64,000 bases of DNA, taken from contig NC_083512.1 in assembly GCF_032362555.1 (NCBI RefSeq), positions 8,916,001-8,980,000 of the forward strand, in the 5' to 3' direction. Each line of letters begins with the position of its first letter. The first letter of the stretch is position 1. The stretch is from Amyelois transitella. Lineage: Eukaryota; Arthropoda; Insecta; Lepidoptera; Pyralidae. This document shows, piece by piece, positions 12,037 to 22,000 of this stretch. The notes beneath the pieces are model-generated. The model was given only the letters and a program-made list of their open reading frames with translations, ran no database searches and was not told the DNA's origin. A program made the translations under genes and the position numbers.

Positions 12037-12557
12037 TCAATTTGATTTTTCTTCGCTTTTGTTTGGTTCGCTTGTATTTATTGAAGATGAAATCATTTCA
12101 TAGACTGAAGTGGCTGCATTGCTGGTGTGAGTCGGGAGGTCCACAAGAAACCTGAATGTTGATTTTACTCCACAATTCCAATAATATTTGAATAGGTATG
12201 TCAATCTATCATTTGATGGAAGTGGAGGCAACTGAAATGTATACACATATGTATCAACTTTGAAATTCTAAGAAGCAAAAAACAAAATTATGTAGGTATG
12301 TATATTTACCTCATAAGGAATTTGTTTTTTCAGTTCACCAACATACGGGGATACTCCCTTTTCAAGATCTTCATATAATGCAGATGTTGTAGAACTATCC
12401 TTCCAAACTCCTTTATCTATTGTATAGTATACTGCTGACCCTAATACAGCAGATTTAATTCCAAACCTGTCGATAATAACTTGAAAATTGAAATGGTTTG
12501 AATAACATTACAATCACAATTGTCATTGATTTTTGTCCCAAGTACTTACTTCAACAT
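12037..12557 (-). CDS. Mic13: MICOS complex subunit MIC13 (QIL1) homologue
   Basis: Three exons encode 119 residues (human MIC13 is 118): 12557-12550 (ATG TTG AA only), 12466-12310 and 12231-12037; 360 nt in phase. The N-terminus reads MLKFGIKSAVLGSAVYYTID, a short membrane-inserting segment. It is followed by KGVWKDSSTTSALYEDL, KKQIPYELPPLPS and YYWNCGVKSTFRFL, resembling the QIL1 family (inner-membrane segment, a proline-rich Q/LP block, then a W-N-x-G helix). MIC13 bridges the MIC60 and MIC10 subcomplexes at mitochondrial crista junctions. The C-terminus is polar and variable. The 8-nt first coding exon is why the gene is hard to see as one frame. The gene is convergent with PA2G4. Confidence 0.82.
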
Positions 12558-14857
12558 CGTGAAGTCTATGAAGAAAACATTAAATTCATTAACTGCGATT
12601 CCTCTCTTATATAGTAATTTAAATCTCGGGAAAAATTATGTAATTTTTGAAATAACCTCACAAATAGTGTTCATAAATTATTGACTTACTTTTTAATAAG
12701 AAATGTCATGTCATTGAAGAAAAAAAAGTGAGCTCGGACCACGCTAGGACACATTTTAAAATTGACGAAGCGTAACCAGCATGCCAAAGTTAAGACTCGG
12801 AACTTAATAGGGTACCGGACAACTTTTCAGATTGTGTTTAAAAATAATCTTTATTTATTTATATATCCATAAAAAATATTATTTTAAATAAATAAATCTT
12901 TTGGAGTATTTAAAAACGTCAAAAACGTAATTTATTTAAAATTGCCGCGAAAACAGCACTTTACGTCAATTCAGATCGCGTGACGTCATATGTTTAGAAA
13001 ACAAACTACAAGCCATATTACAAGTGATCAGTGCTTGGATAATTTAAGTATTTTCTCGCAGATCTAGAAACATGCATAACCCATAAATATCTAACCTTTA
13101 AAATCATAGAAAAAAACATGTGAAAATAACTTTGTAAACAATGAAACTAGTTTTAGGTTATGTTTTCGTTTGTAATTTCTTCAATCATTTCTGTTGTTAA
13201 GATAAACAAAAAAAGGTTGAAATACTTACACAAATGTTTTCACATGCTAAATTCAGCAAAATAAAAGTCGGTATTAGTGGCAAAGGAACTGCCGACCATG
13301 AAAATATCAATCTTTTTAAAGGAGATTTCTATTGTCGGTTTGTAACCTTGTTCCACGATAAAAGCTTGATAGGCGGCTTCAAGCACTTGCGACAACTTCT
13401 GTTATGAGTAAAGTCCTTCAATTCGTAACTAATTACAATTAAATATTTTTAGAAAAATGCAAATAAATCGTAGAATAACTCGAAATAACATACAAAGCAG
13501 TGGTGTTTACTTATCACTTATTACGTATGACGTCACTCACTGTGATTGGTGTTTGGGTTCTTACGCTGCACAGATAAAAAATATAGGATCTTTGCAATTT
13601 TATTTATTGATTTAAAATTATAAATCATTGTTATTTCTTAAAAATCTTTATTAAGTGATGTTCTTGTTTAACAAACTTTATTTTAAAACACAACTTGGAT
13701 TTTTTTTCGATTACTGTCCGGTACCCTATTGTGTATGTCATTATATTAGTTAACAGCAAGAATTTTTTATTTTATTTTAATTAGATAGATTTATTATTAG
13801 TATAGTTTAAAAATGTAATAGTCACATTTTGCCAATCTGAGTCTTTATACATATCTTTTGAAGTAAACCAAAGTAGCGTAATAATAACTGAATAAATATT
13901 ATATATTATGAGACGTTTATTATTTATGCAATATTTTATATTAATGAAATCCCTACAAACGTGGATAGGACACAATTGTCTTATTTTTGAACCAAAATGT
14001 TAATGAAAGTACCACCAACCAACCACAGACGAGAATAATAAAAGTATGCAGGGCCAAAGAAAGATTCATTCAGAATAACAGCTAGTTTTTTTGTCCCCTT
14101 TTTGAAGCAAGCGCCCCTAGTGAATTTCTTGAATTAGATGCCCAGCCAGCGCGATTAGACTAGCAATTGTTGAAATAGTTCAGATCCCTAGAGCTATAGC
14201 TATTTAATAGAATCAAAAATTTAAAAATTGATAAATATGTCGATTCAGTGTAAATTGTAAAACTTCTAATAAATAATATTTTAATCGTATTCTCAGCTTC
14301 AAGACGCCGGTTTATTTAAAACATCTGCTACATTAGCAATGACATAAGATGCCAAAGCCATCATCTTGTTTAGACAACCATTAAAAATAAGATGAACCAT
14401 TATTTATACATCGCCAATGTGAGGTCCAGGGTAGATGAACTAAATAGCACCACTTGCACTGGCTTATATTGTACTGGTCAATGTGTACAATCTCAATTCC
14501 TTCTACAATATCTTTGCCTATTATCCGTCTTTGCGACACTTTGGCGACACCAAAACATACCGACTATCAATGTCAACTTTGATGACATAGGTATACACAT
14601 TTTGTTTGTTTGTTTTGTGTTTATAACTCGGAACAAACAAAGAGAATCTTAGACATTTTATATCTGTGAAAGAGAATATAACCACTACAGCAGATCTCAC
14701 TTCGTTTTCATTACAGTTGCAAGTACATAGGTACATTTATTTTGCTTTTTAGGATTCTGATTTTAACCAAGGTAGGGCTAGGTTAAATCATATGCAATCA
14801 ATTGCATTTTCCTGAGGTTGTTTTGTTGCTGAGATTGAGATATTGAATCTCGAAAAA
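12558..14857. other. intergenic stretch between MIC13 and TTI2-like
   Basis: There is no supported gene. It holds the MIC13 5' flank, a 917-bp TIR element (listed separately), and then about 1.1 kb of AT-rich sequence. A frame at 14392-14652 shows no family motif. The last few hundred bases must include the promoter and 5' UTR of the TTI2-like gene. Confidence 0.5.
12810..13726. mobile_element. 917-bp non-autonomous TIR element with TA duplication
   Basis: The ends are inverted repeats 'gggtaccggac' (12810-12820) and 'gtccggtaccc' (13716-13726). Each is flanked by TA (12808-12809 and 13727-13728), as left by Tc1/mariner-type transposases. No transposase frame is present. The element carries two palindromic TGACGTCA octamers (12981-12988 and 13528-13535), which are CRE-like sites. 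Confidence 0.75.
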
Positions 14858-17800
14858 ATGGAAGACGGAATCACTTTAATAGTGGATGCTATTGAAAATT
14901 GCTTACTACCAAGACTTGAAAGAGCTCTGGATGAATCAGAATACCACGCAGAATTCAATGTGCGAGAAAATAAATTGAACACACATTTCCCGATCATTAT
15001 TGAAACATTAGGTAATCTCGACTTCAGGCTTGAAACAGAAAAAGCATCCATCATTTTGCCCAGATTATTAATACTAGATCTGGAGTTACAAAGTGAAGGT
15101 CCTTGGTTCAGAGAGCAATGTAAAACTTACTCTACAAGTTTGAACCAAGCATTTGAAAAGATGTATGGGTTTAAGCTGTATAATATATTGGAGTATCACA
15201 ATGTGTTTAATGTGCAGATGTTGTTTAATAAATGTTTAGAATACCTACATTTAAAGGTCACATCAACTACTTTCAAGAACTACCCTGGTCTGGTAGAAGT
15301 GTACTGTAAATTAGCAAATAATGTAAAGGTAAATTCTGATTTTATTGTACTTATTCTAACATCCTACCTATAAATAAAAACGTTTTTTAGGATGTGCAGG
15401 TGTATGTTTGTTACTCTTTTACACAAAATCTATACTGGACATATTTGGATTGTATTAAATTTGACATATGGAAAGAATACAACCTGGAGTAACATAATAA
15501 GTACTTTACCTCCTTAATTGCATAAAATGCATAAGTTTGTAAGTCTTTATATTTGTGTGGTTGTTATTCTTTTATGCATAATCTACTGTATGTATCTGGA
15601 TAAAACTTTACACTAATGTAGCATCAGAACAACACATAAGCTAAAAAAATTATGCAAGTGAAGCTGAGGGTAAGCACTAGTTAACTAATTGATGCAAACA
15701 TAACAATTAGAAAATGTTCTTATTTTTGTATATACCCTCTTTTTATATTTAATGATGCTGACGTTCTTATTCTCAGGATTACAAAATTGAATTGAACCCC
15801 ATAACTGTGCTGCCACTATCTTTGATTCTCATGGAGCATTTCGACATTGATACCAAGATCAAAGGCTTGCGGTTTTGCTTGTCAATCCTGGAATGTTTGG
15901 TGAGTTCTGTGACTTGTCTTAATATTCTTTGATTATGCAGAAAATATTTAAAAATCTTGTATAGGCCTGTTAGAGCTTGTGTTACATACATAAAGAGTCA
16001 TGTCTTCATCCTCTTCAACTGACTTGCAAAGACTGAAGGCATTTAGCTTTAAAGTTTAATGATATAATTGAGACTAAATCAGACAGGTTACTGGCTGATC
16101 AACTAAAGGAAGAATCCCAAAATTTATGTTCCCTTGATTGACTTTTTAAAATTTGCATAGGAAGAGAAGCAACTGGCACGCTATGTTTTTTCTTTGCTAC
16201 TAGATCAGCTTGGAAGGTGAACAGAAATGGTAGTTTTTTTGTGTGCTGTGCTGTGGTCCCCAGCCCAAATAAAAAAAAAGAATAGAATCACGCTTGTCTC
16301 ATTGCCATGGATATCGTAAAAGGCGACTAATGGATATGCTTATAAACCTGTCTCTATGTGAATCTCAATTCTATCAATAAGCCAAACAGATGAATGTGGC
16401 CTATCAGTTTTTACAAGACCATTGGCTCTGTCTACCCCGCAATGGATGTAGACGTGATTATATGTATGTATGTATTTTTGTATAGTTACTTAGGTAATGA
16501 CTCCTTTGGCTGGCGGTGCCATCGATATCCTTTGTGGGGAAGATAAAGCCAAAAGTCTTGAAAAGACTGAAAGGTTACATTCAGATGACTTAATGATGTA
16601 ATTGAGATTCAAATAGTGACAGGTTGTTAGCCTACCTACAAGACTCCCCAGTTAAGCCTTTCCCTTAGTCGCCTTTTACGACATTCATTGAAAGATATGG
16701 AGTTGTTCTATTCTAAAGTGTTGGGAACTATATGGCTATTTATTTTGATTTACATTTTTTATTTTTATACCTATAAAATTTAATATTTACAGACATCAGA
16801 TGCATTCAGGCAAGGGAACTACTATGAGGTTGTTTATAGTTGTTTAATTAAATGTTTTGATGAAAAGGACTTGGAAGTGACAAAGTTGACAACATCTTGT
16901 TTGTTGTTGATGCTCACCAAGCTACCTGCAAAAGATAAGGTAATATTAGTTGCCTGTATATTTTGACCCCATATATATTGCCCCCTTAGTGGTAATTTTT
17001 TTAACCAATTTCTAAGTTGGGCCAAGCCAAACATGTCTAAGAAAACAGTATTGAATATCAGAGCAATAGTTTACATGTGATTTGAGTACAAACATACAGG
17101 TAGAAAACTATAAAATAACATTTTTGGCTTCTGTTGGTCATATAAAGATAGATCCCCCATATCGATTTTTAGGCAAAATCTTTCAAGTATTCCATGTCAA
17201 TTTTATTTTTATGTATGGATTATATTAAGATACAGCCCTCCACACGGATGCTATAATTATGATTACAGGAATTCCTTTCTTAGTGCTCCTTTTTAATATT
17301 ACTGAAAGTTGTATTTATATAGCTACATGCAACAAATTTGATCTTATCATAAACATGAAATATTTTCAATTTTGTAAATAAAACACTTATTGTCAGGTGA
17401 TAAAAGTAGACGAAGTATACAGGACAATCCTGGAGCTAATGTATACAGAAACCAACTTGTACAGGAAGGCGGCATGTTTAAATGTTACAAAGCTGATCAT
17501 AGACATGCATGGGGTGAACTGTGTCAAGTATAAACTATTCAAATCAGTTGTCTGCGATGCCTTGGATTTGAGTAGCAATAAGGCCGCCGCCGATATTTTA
17601 TTAAAAGAAGTTTTACAGGTAAATATTATTGTAATATCACATAGCACATCCTTTAAAGGACAGGCAAAGTTAAAAGTCTCAGTCTTCACTCGAAGGAGGC
17701 CTCTGCATACCCCTCCCAGGAACAGGCTATTCTATTGTCTTGATTAATTTATGTATGTAATGAGTCAAAGGCTATGTTAAACATTCATACTATTACACAC

Positions 17801-18245
17801 ATATATAAAATCATATCTTTATCTCTTCCGTGGTAGACAGAGCCATCAGTCTTAAAAAGACAGCAAGGCATTCAGCTATATGACTTAATGATGTTCAGCA
17901 GGTTAGTTTGATATTCAGGAGACAGGTAGCAACCTGATTAAAGTATTAAGGATTCTTCTTTTATGTGATGGGATAGTCTTTCCCTTCATTGACTTTTATA
18001 ATCTGGGTCGGAAAAGAAACAGCAGGCACTCTGTTTCTTCTTCTAGCTACCAGATCATCCTGGTCTGAAAACTTGCACTAGACGAATGTGTTTATCTTAT
18101 ATTACATACATATATACATATAGTCACGTAAATATCCCTTACGGTGCAGACAGAGCCAACAGTCTTAAAGAGACTGATAGGCCACATTCAGCTTTTTGGC
18201 TTGATGATAGAATTGAGATTCAAACAGTGACCCATTACCTAAAAA

Positions 18246-18298
<53 letters not shown>

Positions 18299-18869
18299 TA
18301 TATATATAATTATAAGCCTTATCTCCTATTTTTATTGCCTTTTACAACATCCATGGAAGTTGTATGACTAGAAGTTCTTATTTTATCTGTATCTTTTTGA
18401 CATAGTGCGATATTGAGCTTCAATGCTATCAATAGTATTAAGAAGTAGACTTCCTAGATTTGTGTAAACCTAACTGTTGCCCGCAATAAAACATATCGTC
18501 GGCGCGATAATCCTAATGTATGTATGTAGTCCTTAATAAAACTGTTACCCATACATATATTGCTAGTATAATATTAATATATTTTATTTTCAGTGTTTAA
18601 CATCTTGGTTAAAATATAGTTGGTGCGTTTGGAGACTGTCAACATATCAGGATATTTTGTCGGCATTGTTTAAAACTCTATATGTGTCAAGTGACAATGA
18701 TGAGGCAGTTGCAATTATATTAAAATTAATAATGACAATGATTCAACTATGTACACAAGAAGAGCAGAAACAAATTGCCAGCAGTATGAAATCTTTCACC
18801 GATGCTAATAAAACTAATCAAAAGTTTCTAGCTAATATGGAAATAATAAAGAATAGCATTGCTTATTAA
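14858..18869 (+). CDS. TTI2: TELO2-interacting protein 2 (TTI2)-like, HEAT-type helical repeat protein
   Basis: Five exons give 412 residues, all junctions phase 0: 14858-15328, 15777-15899, 16793-16939, 17397-17618 and 18594-18869. The ATG at 14858 (MEDGITLIVDAIENCLLPRL) is preferred over the upstream non-ATG extension. The sequence is all-helical with HEAT-like units, for example TVLPLSLILMEHFDIDTKIKGLRFCLSILECL split between exons 2 and 3, and WLKYSWCVWRLSTYQDIL. This layout (helical N-half, then 'pLxLxxxDhxxxxxKxxGLxxL' repeats) matches TTI2, a partner of TELO2 and TTI1. That cochaperone complex stabilises PI3K-like kinases such as ATM, ATR and TOR. Human TTI2 is longer (about 508). Sequence similarity in this family is weak, so another HEAT protein is possible. 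A polyadenylation signal AATAAA lies at 18888. Introns 2 and 4 carry several family A repeats. Confidence 0.62.
15993..16260 (+). repeat. interspersed repeat family A, diverged copy 4
   Basis: A diverged copy with 'gacttgcaaagactgaaggc', 'aggaagaatcccaaaattta' and a longer 3' part containing 'agaagcaactggcacgctat'. It lies in intron 2 of the TTI2-like gene. Confidence 0.5.
16270..16462 (-). repeat. interspersed repeat family A, copy 5 (inverted)
   Basis: The reverse-strand copy reads (plus strand) 'gccatggatatcgtaaaagg', 'gaatctcaattctatcaata', 'tggctctgtctaccccgc' and ends 'gtagacgtgattatatg'. It lies directly after copy 4 and before copy 6 in intron 2 of the TTI2-like gene, so three copies are clustered. 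Confidence 0.65.
16515..16735 (+). repeat. interspersed repeat family A, copy 6
   Basis: It contains 'aagtcttgaaaagactgaaa', 'gattcaaatagtgacaggtt' and 'cttagtcgccttttacgaca', ending near 'agtgttgggaac'. It ends shortly before exon 3 of the TTI2-like gene. Confidence 0.65.
17810..18075 (+). repeat. interspersed repeat family A, diverged copy 7
   Basis: It contains 'ggtagacagagccatcagtc' and, like copy 4, the longer 3' part ('gaaacagcaggcactctgtt', 'ctaccagatcatcctggt'). Copies 4 and 7 may form a subfamily. It lies in intron 4 of the TTI2-like gene. Confidence 0.5.
18121..18365 (+). repeat. interspersed repeat family A, copy 8, interrupted by a TA microsatellite
   Basis: It contains 'gcagacagagccaacagtct' and 'gatagaattgagattcaaac'. 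Inside the usual 'cctaaaa' block the sequence has expanded into an AT dinucleotide run, then resumes with 'ttataagcctt' and 'ttttacaacatccatggaag'. Confidence 0.65.
18247..18310. repeat. (TA)n microsatellite
   Basis: About 60 bp of nearly pure TA/AT dinucleotide repeats, grown within the family A copy in the last intron of the TTI2-like gene. Length is likely to be polymorphic. Confidence 0.95.
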
Positions 18870-19091
18870 AAATAGCTTTATTGTAAAAATAAACATGATT
18901 CATAAATATGTACTTTCGTTCTTATTTGAAACCAATAACAAATTAAAACTTATGATAAAAATATATTACCTTGCAAAATTAAAATAACAATATAAGATAC
19001 ATAACGCGATCTTAAAGTGAGACATCTTCACTTCACTTGACTATGAGTTCACTATATTATGTTGTAAGAATGACAGTTCTTGATTTAATTT

Positions 19092-22000
19092 TTAAAAATT
19101 AAGGCTCTCCCTACAAAACTGCGCCGGTAAGTTGGTAACCACATCCCTGACGTCATCTAGTTTTTCCTGCGCGGTGACTCGCCGCCACAACACCGGACAT
19201 TCTGTGTTATCGCAACTGCTGGGCTCTGTGTGGCCCGTGCACGAGCTGCAGATCTGAAAACCAATCCAAATCATCAATCAATACTATATGCAACTTACGT
19301 CTATTGAATGACAAGCAAAATAAGAAGATAAAATTTGTTCTTTATAGGGGGAGAACAAAAAGAGGATTAAAAACTCACAAGAACGAGAATTTTCATAGTA
19401 TGCTAGTTTATTGCGTTTGTCTACTCCGCAAGACTTATATATACGACTATGTATGTATGACTTGTATGTATGCTTGTTATATTGATAATTTACTTTCAAC
19501 TCTGCAGATAAAACTGTGAATGCTGAATCTAACCTTAAAGGTAGCTGACAAAAAAATAACTTTTATCTCCCTATTACAGTCCAAATTGCATTCAAAGGGC
19601 ACACGATGGATTTGCAAACAATTAAAACTCTGGAACTGTCTCTCCTTCGATATATCATCTTTTTTTATGATAATATGTAAACATATCATTTTGCACTTTT
19701 GTCTTATATATACTTAAGTGCTTAGGTAGATTGTAGCCTTTTGACAAATACTAATATATTAGATACTAGCGACCCGACCCGGCTTCGCACGGGTGCAAAA
19801 TTCGGAAAAAATTATACATAAAAACCTTCCTCTGAATCACTCTACCTGTTACAAAAAACCGCATCAAAATCCGTTGCGTAATTTTAAAGATTTAAACATA
19901 CAGACAAACAGACTAAAATAGCGACTTTGTTTTATACTAAGTAACTTCAATTTATAAAAATATAAAATCATGTGAAAAAGTGCTTGCGAGGATATTGCTG
20001 AATTAAATTTTGATATTGAATTTCTGAATAAAATACTGGTACTGAATTACCATAGCGCAATACCGCAGATGAGTATTAGCTATATTCAGCCTCGCTGCCA
20101 TCGCCGCCGCCACTGGTTGCGCGCCCTTATCTCTGGAACAATCCGCGCAGACCGCTCGGTTGCCGCGAGCGCCGCATATAGCGCAGCGATATCGCCACAT
20201 ATAGCGAGCGATGCCGCTTGTTATAGCGTGGCGGTGATGGTTAGCGGTCCTACCGTAGCCTAGTTCACACCACCTACAAATAAAATCTAGTTTTACGAGG
20301 GTTTCTAGGTGAATACTAACTCACAACTCAAATTTCAAATAAAAATAATATGTAGCGAGGGTTTAGGTATCTGGATGGCTGACTTAATGATGGAATGTGA
20401 TTTAGAGATAATTACATTTTAACCTGTAGCCTAAAATGAAGAAGCCCAAGCCTTGATTATATGCGGAAGGAGAGCTCGGTTTACTTTGTTACCAAATCAG
20501 CAAGGAATTTGATACTTGTAATTTCTAGGGACATTGCACGATTTAGAATCTTCGCTGCTATTGGCTGATGGTGTGTGACGTACACACGTCGCCACTGTTT
20601 ATGAACTTACCATTTAAGAACATCGACTCCCAACAGAGACAAGCAGCGGTGAAGCGGCGGTAACAGCACCCTAGTGGCATAGTAAAGCACGTGGGGCCGC
20701 GCCCCGCTCCGGGACAGCTCCTCGGGGCTCCGGGACAGCTTCACCAGCGGCGCGCACGGCGCCCCGGCCGACACCAGCCACCTCACTCGCCAGCCGGGCC
20801 GGGGCACTGCGCGACGGTCCGTGGCGGCGATTCGTCTGTATATTGTTAACATTGCAGAACTCTGATATCCGCCCTCGTAGAACAGTGGTTTTTAAATCTG
20901 ACAGATGCTAAAAGGAAAACATGCAAATCCCTTTGGCTGTCGCAGTGGGAAGCAAAATGCACAATATTTTTTTTATAAGGAATTTTCAGTCAGACTTTTA
21001 TTTCAAAACATTCTGACCATATCATAAGAATCATGAGGAATAACGAACCTTGAAGCCAATAGCTGAAAATGACACCAAATATAGGAGAGAGAAAATACAA
21101 TGCTTTGTATTGGTTACCAGTTCATAAATTACATGATTAAGATAACGAAATCTTTTACACACTTCCATTACTATTATTCGGCTTAAAATACATACTTAGC
21201 AATCTCATTGGGCACAGCCACAGCGCCGGGTCTATACCCATTAGGTCCATGATATTCCCTTGAGAAGAACAGATCTTGTATGGGAAGCGAGTCGTCGGCG
21301 AGACGCGACAGTAGCGACACCACCGAGCGTTTGACGCGAGACATGTCGCCCGTTGAGAATAGCTCGCATAGAGCACGGTGGAGAAGCTGTAGGAGAAATA
21401 ATGAAAAAGTTAGAAAACTCGCAGAACAGATGCTTGAAGAAGTAATAAGTAGGCTATAACGAGCCTTCAATTCAAAGCGCGAGCGAAAGCACCCATACTA
21501 TTTGTTTTTTTTTTTGGAAATAGCTAATATTGAGCCGTCAGCGAAACGCGACAGTGGCGACACCACTATTTGAAACATTACCCTGTTAAATGTCGTCTTT
21601 TAAGAAAAATCTGCAGTTTAGTTTCGTCGCTTCTTATACATACATAAGAACCTAATTATTTTTACATCAGAATGTGATACATGTGGAATTAAGGATCTAA
21701 ATTTTAAAAGTATCTATGTATCAATAACTACATATATCATCTATCTACCTTGACGCCTGCAGGACAGCCGTCTCTGCGTACAGTCTCGATGCCCTTGGCT
21801 TCGTACACCGGCGTCTCTTGGTCGGGGCTCTCGTACATGTAGCCGACGTACCGCTTCTTTGTCTGCAGTATGCATGGTTGGTATACCTGTATATTGGAAA
21901 GTTGAACGTTACTTCTTATTTATATATTTCTAGCGACTTCTGATTAAGTGATGTTCGAAATGCCCCATAATATATAATAATGAAAAAAAAAATAAGTATT

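Noticed and set aside
14392-14652. Plus-strand 86-codon frame
   Set aside because: Cys/Phe-rich without motif, in an intergenic stretch upstream of the TTI2-like gene; no splice or start context.
20051-20254. Alternative acceptor for REV3 exon 19 at 'gaactag'
   Set aside because: It gives an immediate stop; the upstream 'tttgtag' acceptor at 20273 gives KWWCELG, matching the family's WYHELP block.
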